Below are positions 29,011-37,586 of a stretch of 44,815 nt of DNA, in pieces. The DNA is from Enterobacter sichuanensis (lineage in GTDB: Bacteria > Pseudomonadota > Gammaproteobacteria > Enterobacterales > Enterobacteriaceae): contig NZ_POVL01000043.1 in NCBI RefSeq assembly GCF_002939185.1, forward strand, positions 1 to 44,815. Direction: 5' to 3'. Numbering within the stretch: position 1 is the first letter of the stretch; every line of letters starts with the position of its first letter. Position numbers and translations under genes: made by a program. The notes below the pieces were generated by a model that saw nothing but the letters and a program-made list of their open reading frames with translations, was not told the origin of the DNA and made no database searches.

Positions 29011-30150
29011 ATGAAAAACACAATAGCATTCTCTGTAATATTTTTGGCAATAAGTCAGTTGACCGGCTGCATATTTTCTCCCGGGCAAACATTACGTTCA
29101 TCCGGGAAAAATATTATTGCGTCGGATGAAGAGGGCAATTATTTAGATAAGCGCGTGGATCTTTATCCTCTTACCCCTTCACTGATTGAGAAATTGCGGC
29201 CTGCTGTCGCGAAATCTCAGCCAAATCCTAAGCTGGATGAGCAGGTCAGGGAGTGGGAGTACCGCATCGGCGCCGGGGATATTTTAACCGTGACCGTCTG
29301 GGATCACCCGGAACTGACAACACCTGCCGGGCAGTATCGCAGTGCCAGTGACACCGGTAACTGGGTGAATGCGGACGGCACGCTCTTTTATCCCTATGTC
29401 GGGAAACTGCCGGTGGCAGGAAAAACGGTCTCTGAAGTGAGGGAGGAGATCGCCGCCCGCCTGAATAGCGTGATCGAAAGCCCGCAGGTGGACGTCAGCG
29501 TGGCCGCCTTTCGTTCACAAAAAGCCTACGTCACCGGAGAAGTGGTCAAATCTGGTCAGCAGCCCATCACCAATATCCCCCTGACGGTGATGGATGCCGT
29601 CAACGCAGCGGGGGGACTCTCCGCCGACGCTGACTGGCGCAATGTGGTGCTCACTCACGAGGGAAAGGATTCTCCTCTCTCCTTGTATGCGCTGATGCAG
29701 CACGGCGACCTGACGCAAAATAAGCTTCTCTACTCGGGCGATATCCTGTTTGTTCCGCGTAACGACGCCCTGAAAGTGTTTGTGATGGGCGAAGTTGTCA
29801 AGCAGAGCACGCTCAAGATGGACAGAAGCGGCATGACCCTGGCGGAAGCGCTGAGCAATGCGGGGGGATTGAATCAGGACATGGCCGATGCGACGGGCAT
29901 TTTTGTCATTCGTTCCATGGCTAAAGGCAATGACGCGGGAAAAATAGCCCGTATTTACTAGCTTAATGCGCAGGATGCCTCTGCGATGGTGCTGGGGACC
30001 GAATTCCAGCTTGAACCCTACGATATTGTCTATGTCACCACGGCGCCGCTGTCACGCTGGAACCGCGTGATCGCTCAGCTTGTGCCGACCATCTCAGGTG
30101 TGCATGACCTGACCGAAACGGTCCGCTACCTCAGGTCGTGGCCGCAATAA
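29011..30150 (+). pseudogene. gfcE: gfcE (Wza-type capsule export lipoprotein), interrupted by in-frame amber codon
   Basis: Outer-membrane polysaccharide export channel of the Wza/GfcE family. The N-terminal lipoprotein signal has lipobox LTGC (Cys20), and conserved blocks include [36 protein letters not shown] and [16 protein letters not shown]. The frame meets TAG at 29959-29961 (codon 317) and continues cleanly for 62 more codons ([19 protein letters not shown]... ending LRSWPQ) to TAA at 30148. Read through, it is 379 residues, the normal length. At this point homologues have Gln (NIYQLN), so a single CAG-to-TAG change explains it. The 316-residue product would lack the C-terminal helix that forms the outer-membrane pore. 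No Shine-Dalgarno sequence is seen before the ATG. Confidence 0.9.
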
Positions 30151-30599
30151 TGTTTGATTCCATCTTAGTGGTCTGCACGGGCAATATTTGCCGTTCACCG
30201 ATTGGCGAGCGGCTGTTACGCCGGCAGCTCCCGGGAAAACGGATCACCTCGGCAGGCATATTCGGCCTGGAGGGAAGCCCGGCGGATCTCCGCGCTCAGG
30301 ACGTGGCCTGGCGTCATGGGATCTCACTGGAGGGTCATCGCGCACGTAAGCTGACCCAACAGCTGATGCGGGAGTCGGATCTTATTCTGGTGATGGAACC
30401 CGCCCATCTGCGTTTTATCTCTGCTATGGCCCCGGAACTGCGCGGCAAATCGCTGCTCTTTGGGCAATGGCTGGAGCCGCAGGAGATCCCCGATCCCTAT
30501 CGCAAGAGTCGTGAAGCATTTGACTATGTTTTCGGGCTGTTAGGCAAAGCCAGTCAGGAATGGGCTCATCGATTGAGTCAAAAAGGAATGAAGCATTAA
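30150..30599 (+). CDS. etp: Low-molecular-weight protein-tyrosine phosphatase Etp
   Basis: 149-residue phosphatase that dephosphorylates the partner kinase Etk. The P-loop is VCTGNICRS with nucleophile Cys9 and Arg15, and the general acid is Asp115 in EIPDPYRKS. Length equals E. coli Etp (148 aa). Its ATG shares bases with the gfcE stop (TAATG), so efficient translation probably depends on ribosomes finishing gfcE, which the upstream amber codon would prevent. Confidence 0.94.
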   Translation: MFDSILVVCTGNICRSPIGERLLRRQLPGKRITSAGIFGLEGSPADLRAQDVAWRHGISLEGHRARKLTQQLMRESDLILVMEPAHLRFISAMAPELRGKSLLFGQWLEPQEIPDPYRKSREAFDYVFGLLGKASQEWAHRLSQKGMKH

Positions 30600-32782
30600 T
30601 GTCGTCTTATACAACAGACAGTTACGGTGCAGCGGCACCCGAAAATCAGGAAATTGATCTCCTTCGTCTCCTCAGCGAGATGCTCGATCATCGTGTACTT
30701 ATTCTCTCAGTGACCTTCATGTTCACCGTCCTGGCGGGGCTATACGCCTTTCTGGCGACGCCTGTTTATCGCGCAGATGCCTTAATCCAGGTGGAAGGAA
30801 AACAGGATAACAGCCTGCTCAAAAATTTAAGACAGTTCAGTAATGAGCTCTCTCCCGATGTTGAACCCGAAATTCTGCTGCTTAAATCGCGCATGATCCT
30901 CGGGGCCACCGTTGATGAATTAGGCTTAACGCAGAACGTGGCACAGCGGGGGCGTCTGTGGGCGCGGTTGCAGGGCCATAAACCCGCCACGCTAACCCTG
31001 GGCTGGCTGCAGCTTTCACCTGTCGAAGGAAAGCCACGCACACTTCTCCTCACGGTGCTGGAAAAGGGCGCATATCGGCTGGAGGGCGACAACTTTTCTG
31101 CTGAGGGCAGAGAGGGAAAAGCGCTGGAAAAAGCGGGAGTATCCCTGCTGGTGGTGAACCTTGATGCCCCGCCGGGCACGCAATTCACGCTACAGAGCAG
31201 CACTCGTCTGGAGGCCATTAATGCCCTGAGCACCCAGCTTTCCGTGGTTGAATCGGCAAAACAGAGCGGGGTGCTGACGCTAACGCTCACCGGCAGCGAT
31301 CCGGAGCGGATTGCCCATGTGCTTGACCGGATTGCCAACAACTATCTGCAGCAAAATATTAACCGCCAGGAAGCGCAGGATTCCCGCAGTCTTGCGTTTT
31401 TGCAGCAGCAGTTACCTAAAATCCGAAGCGAACTGGATCAGGCCGAAGAGCGGCTGAATCAATATCGCAAACAGCGTGATTCGGTCGATCTCTCTCTCGA
31501 AGCGAAATCGGTGCTCGAACAGATTGTGAATATCGAAAACCAGCTCAACGAGCTGACGTTTCGTGAGGCAGAGATCTCTCAGCTGTTTAAGAAAGAGCAC
31601 CCGAACTACCGTGCATTGCGTGAAAAACGTCACATTCTGGAGCAGGAGAAGATCCACCTGAATCAGCGTGTTGCCGCCATGCCTTCGACTCAGCAGGACA
31701 TTTTGCGCCTCAGCCGGGATGTGGAGTCAGGCCGCACCATCTACCTGCAGCTGCTTACCCGTCAGCAGGAGCTGAATATTTCACGCTCCAGCGCCATCGG
31801 GAACGTGCGAATTATCGACAGCGCGGTGACGCAACCCGATCCCATTAAACCGAACAAGACGCTAATTATGGTGTCGGGCACGCTGTTGGGCCTGATGTGC
31901 TCTGTGGGCCTTGTTTTGCTTCGTATTGCATTCCGACGGGGTATCAATACTTCAGAACAACTGGAAGGGTTCGGCGTCCCGGTGATGGCGACCTTACCGC
32001 GTTCGATGTGGTTGTGGAAAAAAACGAATCTGCGCCGCAAACGCGTATTGGGTTCGCGCTGGAGGCACAAGATTAACGATGTGCCTTTTCTGCCGGTTGA
32101 CCGGCCCGCCGATATTTTTGTCGAGGCCGTGCGGGGGCTGCGTACCAGCCTGCATTTCACGTTGCAGGATGCCGCTAACCGCATCGTCCTGATTTCAGGA
32201 CCCACCCAGGACTGCGGAAAAACGTTGGTCAGCACCTCGCTGGCCGCGATTGAGGCGCAGGCCGGGCTCAGGGTGTTATTTATCGATGCGGATATGCGCG
32301 AGGGATACGTCCACAACGTATTTGATTTGAAAAACCACACCGGACTTTCCTGCGTGCTTGAAGAACAGTGCGCCTGTCAGGAGGCGATTCAGCACTATGA
32401 GCAAGGCAATATAGATGTGCTGACCTGCGGGCCGGTTCCATCACACCCCTCCGAACTGCTGATGAGCGAACGCTTCAGGGCGGTAATGACCTGGGCGAAT
32501 GAACAGTATGACCTGGTGATCCTCGACACACCGCCAGTGCTGGCCGTGACCGACGCCGCAGTGGCCGTTCGGGTGGCGGGCACCTCGCTGCTGGTTGCCC
32601 GCTTTGGCAAGACCCGCCTGAAAGAGATGGAGAACAGCATCAAGCGTCTGCAACAAACGGGCGCGCGCATCGGCGGTACCGTGCTGAACGACGTGATTAA
32701 ATCGGCCGCGCAGTATTACCGTGCGGGCTATGATCATTATGAGTATGGCCAAAGCCCGGCCCGGCGACAGCGCAAGGATTAA
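30599..32782 (+). CDS. etk: Tyrosine-protein kinase Etk (Wzc-type BY-kinase)
   Basis: 727-residue inner-membrane polysaccharide co-polymerase with a cytoplasmic BY-kinase domain. An N-terminal Wzz domain with a membrane helix (near residue 40), long periplasmic coiled-coil (about 250-390) and second helix (about 420-440) are seen. The kinase shows Walker A GPTQDCGKT (about 533-541), Walker A' LFIDADMREG (about 560) and Walker B VILDTPP (about 641). The C-terminal tail has five tyrosines (706, 707, 711, 714, 716), the autophosphorylation cluster. It starts at TAATG on the etp stop. Its TAA shares three bases with the stop of the convergent permease gene. Confidence 0.94.
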   Translation: MSSYTTDSYGAAAPENQEIDLLRLLSEMLDHRVLILSVTFMFTVLAGLYAFLATPVYRADALIQVEGKQDNSLLKNLRQFSNELSPDVEPEILLLKSRMILGATVDELGLTQNVAQRGRLWARLQGHKPATLTLGWLQLSPVEGKPRTLLLTVLEKGAYRLEGDNFSAEGREGKALEKAGVSLLVVNLDAPPGTQFTLQSSTRLEAINALSTQLSVVESAKQSGVLTLTLTGSDPERIAHVLDRIANNYLQQNINRQEAQDSRSLAFLQQQLPKIRSELDQAEERLNQYRKQRDSVDLSLEAKSVLEQIVNIENQLNELTFREAEISQLFKKEHPNYRALREKRHILEQEKIHLNQRVAAMPSTQQDILRLSRDVESGRTIYLQLLTRQQELNISRSSAIGNVRIIDSAVTQPDPIKPNKTLIMVSGTLLGLMCSVGLVLLRIAFRRGINTSEQLEGFGVPVMATLPRSMWLWKKTNLRRKRVLGSRWRHKINDVPFLPVDRPADIFVEAVRGLRTSLHFTLQDAANRIVLISGPTQDCGKTLVSTSLAAIEAQAGLRVLFIDADMREGYVHNVFDLKNHTGLSCVLEEQCACQEAIQHYEQGNIDVLTCGPVPSHPSELLMSERFRAVMTWANEQYDLVILDTPPVLAVTDAAVAVRVAGTSLLVARFGKTRLKEMENSIKRLQQTGARIGGTVLNDVIKSAAQYYRAGYDHYEYGQSPARRQRKD

Positions 32783-34122
32783 TGCTTCACCAGCGTGGCA
32801 AAATAATAGACCAGCGGGATGGCGAGGATCCAAAGGCCAACAGGGATGTCTCGCCATTTTCCTGCAATCGCTTTAATGACAATGTAAAACAGCAGTCCTC
32901 CTGCAATGCCTGTCCCGAAGCTGTTGGCGATGAGCGTAATCATTACCATCATCAGTACCGGCAGCCCGTCGGTGAAATTCGCCAGATCCACCTTACGCAG
33001 TCCGCTGAACATGTTCAGACCGATCAGGATCAGGGCAGGCGCTGTGGCTTCTTTCGGGATCATCAGCGCTACCGGGGTAAACAGCAGCATCAACAGAAAC
33101 ATGAACGCGGCGGCCAGCGCCGTGATGCCGGTTTTCCCACCTGCTTCCGCGGCCGCAGAGGATTCAATCAGCGCCGTGGCGGCAGGAATGCCGACCCACG
33201 GACCTAACGCCGCGGCAATAGAGTCCACCATAAACGGGCGATTGATATTGACCATATTACCCTCGTCATCCAGCAGCCCGGCTTCACCTCCCACCGCCAG
33301 CGTGGTACCCATGGTGGAGAAAAACTCCGAGGCGAAGAAGACGAACAGGAAAGGCAGGAAGGCAATATTCAGGGCACCCAGCATGTCGATATGGCCCAGC
33401 ACCGGCGTGAGCGAATGGGGCATATCGATGAAGCTTGCCGGCAACCGCGTGACCCCCATCGGGATGCCCACGAGGGTGGCGAACAAAATGGCCCACAAGA
33501 TAGCACCCGGAATACGGCGCGCCTGCAGGGCAATGGCCAGGAACAGGCCGGCGAGCGCCACCAGCGCACCGGGTGAGAGAAAATCCCCCAGCATCAGCGC
33601 ATTTGTTTTGGCGTTGGCCAGCACCAGCCCGGCATTACGAAAACCGAGTACGGCGACAAACAAGCCGATAGAGGCCGTCAGCCCGAGTTTGATGGACTGC
33701 GGTACGGAGCGGGTGACCACTTCCCGCAGGCCAAAGCGGGTCAGCAGAAAGAACAAAATCCCCGACCAGCAGGCAATGCCCAGACCGATTTCCCAGCCGA
33801 TGCCTTCACTTCCCGCCAGCGTCACGCCAACCAGCACCGAGCCACCAATGCCCGGCCCGACAATAAACGGCAGGTTAGCGTAAAAGGCCATCAGCAGCGT
33901 TCCGGCCACAAACACTAAAATGGTGCCGGTCGTCGCCGCGCCTTTGTCCATCCCGCCCACGGCCAGCAGGCCCGGGATGACCACCAGCAAATAGGCGGCG
34001 GCGAGAAAACCGGTGAGACCCGCCAGACACTCGGTACGCACGGTACTGCCACGCGTATGCAGTGCAAAACGACGTTCAAGCCAGCTCCCTGGTGCTGGCG
34101 AATTAACGGTGTTGTCGGCCAT
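32779..34122 (-). CDS. adeQ: NCS2/AzgA family purine permease (AdeQ-like)
   Basis: 447-residue inner-membrane proton symporter of the AzgA-like NCS2 family. Family motifs are GFLAAAYLLVVIPGLL, GPGIGGSVLVGVTLAGSEGIGW and STMGTTLAVGGEAGLLDDEGN, with about fourteen hydrophobic segments. E. coli AdeP and AdeQ (445 and 444 aa) import adenine, and E. coli adeQ (yicO) lies next to the adenine deaminase gene, as here. It starts 20 bases after the ade stop with AGGAG upstream, so the two form an operon. Adenine is the likely substrate, though hypoxanthine or guanine cannot be excluded. Confidence 0.88.
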   Translation of the reverse strand: MADNTVNSPAPGSWLERRFALHTRGSTVRTECLAGLTGFLAAAYLLVVIPGLLAVGGMDKGAATTGTILVFVAGTLLMAFYANLPFIVGPGIGGSVLVGVTLAGSEGIGWEIGLGIACWSGILFFLLTRFGLREVVTRSVPQSIKLGLTASIGLFVAVLGFRNAGLVLANAKTNALMLGDFLSPGALVALAGLFLAIALQARRIPGAILWAILFATLVGIPMGVTRLPASFIDMPHSLTPVLGHIDMLGALNIAFLPFLFVFFASEFFSTMGTTLAVGGEAGLLDDEGNMVNINRPFMVDSIAAALGPWVGIPAATALIESSAAAEAGGKTGITALAAAFMFLLMLLFTPVALMIPKEATAPALILIGLNMFSGLRKVDLANFTDGLPVLMMVMITLIANSFGTGIAGGLLFYIVIKAIAGKWRDIPVGLWILAIPLVYYFATLVKH

Positions 34123-34142
34123 TATCCGGCTCTCCTTCGATA

Positions 34143-35921
34143 TTATTGTGTGGTGTCCGGGGTTTCCCGGTAAGAAATCAGCGGATTAACAATCTGGCGC
34201 GTGCTGCCATCGGTCAGTCCAAGATCGGTCAGATGCGGCCCGGCGTTACATGCAAGGCAGGTTCCTTCAATGGCTTTAAAGACCCGGTACGGCGGCTCCC
34301 AGTCGGCAATCTGGCTGCTGCGTTCACGCAGCGTGCGAAACTGACGGGCTAGCTCACCCGGGGGAAGTTCCGACAGCATGCCCGCGATCGGCATCGCAAC
34401 ATGCGCGATGACGCTACCGTTTTGGACCAGCGCCATCCCACCGCCGCTCCCGATTAGCGTGTTGGCAGCCAGCGCCATATCGTCGGGATCGCGCCCCAGC
34501 ACCACCAGATTGTGTGAATCGTGGGAGTAAGTGGTGGCGATGGCTCCCCGCAGCTCTCCCCAGCCTTCCAGCAGGGCGATTTGCGGCGTTGCCGCATGGC
34601 GCGCGTGGCGGTGCTGAACCCAGATCAGGCTAAAGCCAGCCAGTATTTCAACGCGCCCGTTACGCACCCGGGCGTCAGTTTCGCCCCAGCGGGTAAAACG
34701 TGCGCCGCTGATGTGGCGCAGGCGCGCGACGCCGTGGTTTGCGTTGTCGATACGCAAGTAAAAGTCACTGGCGGCCAGGGGGGACAGGCGCACGGTATCA
34801 CGCGGTAGCGCCAGCGGCGTATCAACGATCGGCTCAATCATCGCGCCGTCAAGGGCAATGCATTTCCCGGCGACGTACACCCGGCGAGCCGTCAGTTTTT
34901 CCAGAGAGTCAAACACCACCAGGTCTGCGCGTCTTCCGGCGGCAATCAGTCCGAGATCGTTGCGCTGAAGACGCAGGGAGGCGTTCAGCGTGGCAAACCG
35001 CAGCGCGTCCGTCGCCGGAAGACCGTGTTCAATCAGCATGTTGAGCAGGGCGATAATACCGCCTTTTTCCAGCAGCACGTCAGGGGGAACGTCATCGGTG
35101 CAGACCGTGATTTGCGACGAGAGGTGCGGCAGCGTTTTCAGGGCGCTGACAATCTCGGGCAGCAGGTAGGGATGCGAGCCGCGGATCTCCAGCGTCAGCC
35201 CGGCGCGCAATTTTTCCAGCGCATCGTCGGCGGAGGTGAGCTCATGGTCAGAGGTGACGCCCGCCGCCAGATACGCCTGTAAATCGGCGCCGCTGAGACC
35301 GCGCGCATGGCCTTCAATCAGCTTTCCGCTTTCCAGGCCGGCCTGCAGGATCTCCAGCATACGCTGGCTGCCGTTCAGCACCCCGTGCATGTCCATCACC
35401 TCCGCCACGCCGCGCACTTCTGGCCAGCCGAGCAGGGTATTCATCTCTTCGCCCGCAAAATCTGCGCCGGACATCTCCAGCCCCGGCGTGGAAGGTACGC
35501 TCGAGGGCGCTGCGACCATCACCTGCAGCGGCAGGCTGCGGCTGGCCGCAATCGCAAAGCGGACGCCTTCAATGCCGAGCACGTTCGCCAGCTCGTGCGG
35601 ATCCCAGAAGACAGCCGTGGTGCCCTGTGCCAGCACGATCTCCGCGTAGCGTGCGGGCAGCAGATGCGAGCTTTCAAGGTGCACGTGCGTATCCATGAGG
35701 CCCGGAGAGAGGAACTGGTTATTCAGGTCGTGCGTTTCAAGCGCATCACTGCGGCTGCCGCGCGGGTGGACGCTGGCGATAAGCGAGCCGACAATCCCCA
35801 CATCCGCCTCGCGGATCTCACCGGTTGCCATATCGACAATTCGGGTGTGGGTAAGCAGCAGGTCAAAGGGCGTTTCGCCTCGTGCGGCCTGAACGGCGCG
35901 GCGTCGGGTTTCGGCAGTCAT
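34143..35921 (-). CDS. ade: Adenine deaminase
   Basis: 592-residue amidohydrolase converting adenine to hypoxanthine and ammonia for purine salvage. Metal motifs include HxH at His79-Val-His81 (MDTHVHLE), FWDPHELANVLG, IEGHARGLSG, SDHELT and CTDDVPPD, with the C-terminal SHDSHNLVVLGRDP and GGGMALVQNG typical of Ade. It differs from E. coli Ade (YicP) in wording, notably in the tail EGTCLACNAGPHLTDLGL, which resembles the alpha-proteobacterial Ade type, so it may be a separate subfamily. First gene of ade-adeQ. A PurR-like box lies upstream. The ribosome binding site is weak. Confidence 0.9.
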   Translation of the reverse strand: MTAETRRRAVQAARGETPFDLLLTHTRIVDMATGEIREADVGIVGSLIASVHPRGSRSDALETHDLNNQFLSPGLMDTHVHLESSHLLPARYAEIVLAQGTTAVFWDPHELANVLGIEGVRFAIAASRSLPLQVMVAAPSSVPSTPGLEMSGADFAGEEMNTLLGWPEVRGVAEVMDMHGVLNGSQRMLEILQAGLESGKLIEGHARGLSGADLQAYLAAGVTSDHELTSADDALEKLRAGLTLEIRGSHPYLLPEIVSALKTLPHLSSQITVCTDDVPPDVLLEKGGIIALLNMLIEHGLPATDALRFATLNASLRLQRNDLGLIAAGRRADLVVFDSLEKLTARRVYVAGKCIALDGAMIEPIVDTPLALPRDTVRLSPLAASDFYLRIDNANHGVARLRHISGARFTRWGETDARVRNGRVEILAGFSLIWVQHRHARHAATPQIALLEGWGELRGAIATTYSHDSHNLVVLGRDPDDMALAANTLIGSGGGMALVQNGSVIAHVAMPIAGMLSELPPGELARQFRTLRERSSQIADWEPPYRVFKAIEGTCLACNAGPHLTDLGLTDGSTRQIVNPLISYRETPDTTQ

Positions 35922-35968
35922 GCAATTAACAGTTCCAGCATTGAAATATTGACGTTACTCTATGCACC

Positions 35969-35984
35969 CGGCAAACGTTTGCCC
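35969..35984. promoter_or_regulatory. PurR-box-like palindrome upstream of ade
   Basis: Contains the perfect 14-base palindrome GGCAAACGTTTGCC (35970-35983). Its inner twelve bases, GCAAACGTTTGC, are the core of the PurR operator consensus ACGCAAACGTTTGCGT. It lies about 50 bases before the ade start and 60 before the LysR gene. On the ade side TTGCCG (overlapping the box) and AATATT, 18 bases apart, could be -35 and -10. Confidence 0.65.
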
Positions 35985-36043
35985 AGCTGATAAAATTTAT
36001 CGCCCGATAACCCCGGGTTATTCTGTGACGGGTGTAATGGAGA

Positions 36044-36964
36044 ATGATGACGGAACCCTGGCAGCGCTTGCCTGCGCTCTCCCTTCGGCAACTACAGTAT
36101 TTTGTCACGCTGGCGCAGCTGCGTCATTTTACGGATACCGCGAGTAAACTGGCCATTAGTCAGCCTGCGCTCAGCAGCGCCCTGCGACAAATCGAAACGG
36201 TACTCGGCGGCAAACTGGTCAATCGTACCGCGTCGGCGGTTACGCTGACCGAGTTGGGTCACGCCATTTTGCCCCACGCCCAGCGGGTACTCAGCGTAGC
36301 GCAAGTGGCGTTTGATGATATGCAGCAGATTGTGCAGGCCGGCGGCGACGGCACGGTGCGTATCGGTCTGGTGCCTTCCGTCAGCTCGCTGCTGTTTCCG
36401 CTGCTGCCGCAGATGCTTGCGCAGGCCTTTCCACGCCTTCGGGTGGAGTTTCACGATCAAACCAATGACGCGCTGGTGGCGCAACTGCTGAAAGGGCAGA
36501 TTGATTTCGGTATCGGGGCGCTGGACAGCTCGGTTCCCGACCAGCTTAACGTGTTCCCGCTGCAGGAAGATCCGTTTGTGGCGGTATTCCATTGCGACGA
36601 TCCGCTGGGCGCGTCGGCACACGTGCCCTGGAAACAGCTGGTGGGTCGGGATATTGCCGTCTTCTCCAAAGGCAACATCCAGCGGCTGGTCAGTGCGCTT
36701 GCCGAAAGTCATCGTCTTTCGCTGCAGACGCGTTATCAGGTGGACTATATTGAGACGCTGTACGGCCTGGTGCGTTCGAAGCTGGCCGTGGCGATATTGC
36801 CGCAGCTTTATACCACCCATTTGCAGGATCCCCGGCTTATGGTGGTTCATCTTCAGCAGCCAGCACTGTTCCGCACGGTGGCGCTGATGCGTGCCCCGCA
36901 GGCGCTTCCTCCGCTCATTGAATCCTGCTTTACGCTGATGGTCGACACCCTACGAACGAAGTAA
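36044..36964 (+). CDS. LysR-type transcriptional regulator
   Basis: 306-residue LTTR. The N-terminal winged helix reads LSLRQLQYFVTLAQLRHFTDTASKLAISQPALSSALRQIETVLGGKLVNRT, and the C-terminal LysR_substrate domain begins at VRIGLVPSVSSLLFPLLP. It diverges from ade-adeQ with 122 bases between, the classic arrangement for a local regulator, so purine genes are its probable targets; the ligand is unknown. Two ATGs (36044, 36047) follow GGAG; the second has the better spacing (4 bases). Confidence 0.88.
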   Translation: MMTEPWQRLPALSLRQLQYFVTLAQLRHFTDTASKLAISQPALSSALRQIETVLGGKLVNRTASAVTLTELGHAILPHAQRVLSVAQVAFDDMQQIVQAGGDGTVRIGLVPSVSSLLFPLLPQMLAQAFPRLRVEFHDQTNDALVAQLLKGQIDFGIGALDSSVPDQLNVFPLQEDPFVAVFHCDDPLGASAHVPWKQLVGRDIAVFSKGNIQRLVSALAESHRLSLQTRYQVDYIETLYGLVRSKLAVAILPQLYTTHLQDPRLMVVHLQQPALFRTVALMRAPQALPPLIESCFTLMVDTLRTK

Positions 36965-37007
36965 CGCGACACTTCTTTACAGCGTGACGGCGTGCAGCCC
37001 GCTAAGA

Positions 37008-37032
37008 TGACCTCTGTTAAATCAAGAGGTCA
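37008..37032 (+). promoter_or_regulatory. Hairpin covering the scsD ribosome binding site
   Basis: Perfect 8-bp arms TGACCTCT (37008-37015) and AGAGGTCA (37025-37032) with a 9-base loop. The right arm contains AGAGG, the Shine-Dalgarno sequence five bases before the ATG at 37035, so folding would hide it. It could also be a DNA operator. Confidence 0.5.
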
Positions 37033-37034
37033 CA

Positions 37035-37550
37035 ATGGATAACCGTAAATTGAGCCGACTGCGCCGCTGGGCACGGGAAGGGATAATACTTGTTGTGCTG
37101 ACGCTGGCCGTGGTGTGGGGCGTGGATCAGTATCGAAAACCGACCTTACCCGCCACGTTTAGCGCAACCCCAATGCAGAGCATCGACGGGAAAACGCACG
37201 ATATCGCGGCGCTCAGCCACGAGCGCCCACTGCTGATTTACGTCTGGGCCACCTGGTGCAGCATCTGCCGTTACACGACGCCTGCGGTGAATCAGCTGGC
37301 AGAAGAGGGCGGGAACGTGGTGAGTATCGCCATGCGCTCCGGTGATAACGCTAAGCTTGCTCGCTGGGTTGACAAGAAACAGCTGAAAATGCCGGTGATA
37401 AATGATGAAAACGGTGCGCTGTCGCAGGAATGGCAGGTGAGCGTGACGCCGACGCTGGTCATTGTATCGAAGGGGAACGTCGTCAGTACCACGACGGGCT
37501 GGACGAGCTACTGGGGATTAAAAATCAGAATGTGGTGGGCAGGGATATAA
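37035..37550 (+). CDS. scsD: ScsD-like membrane-anchored thioredoxin-fold protein
   Basis: 171-residue protein disulfide oxidoreductase. An N-terminal helix (about residues 15-31) anchors a periplasmic thioredoxin domain with active site Trp-Cys75-Ser-Ile-Cys78 and a cis-proline in VTPTLVI. The wording (YVWATWCSICRYTTP, IAMRSGDNAKLARW, STTTGWTSYWGLKIRMWW) matches Salmonella ScsD, of the scsABCD suppressor-of-copper-sensitivity locus. Here scsA, scsB and scsC are not adjacent, so its electron donor must be encoded elsewhere. Confidence 0.85.
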   Translation: MDNRKLSRLRRWAREGIILVVLTLAVVWGVDQYRKPTLPATFSATPMQSIDGKTHDIAALSHERPLLIYVWATWCSICRYTTPAVNQLAEEGGNVVSIAMRSGDNAKLARWVDKKQLKMPVINDENGALSQEWQVSVTPTLVIVSKGNVVSTTTGWTSYWGLKIRMWWAGI

Positions 37551-37557
37551 AAATAAA

Positions 37558-37579
37558 CCCCTCTTCCGCAGAAGAGGGG
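37558..37579 (-). terminator. Terminator of dat-ddc operon
   Basis: CCCCTCTTC / GAAGAGGGG 9-bp perfect stem with a 4-base loop. On the minus strand it is followed by TTTATTTTTATA, a good rho-independent tail just after ddc. Confidence 0.9.
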
Positions 37580-37586
37580 GGGAGTA

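Noticed and set aside
32906..33883. 325-codon open frame antisense to the purine permease gene
   Set aside because: Low-complexity Ser/Pro/Ala/Arg composition typical of an antisense shadow; the permease frame is full length with family motifs.
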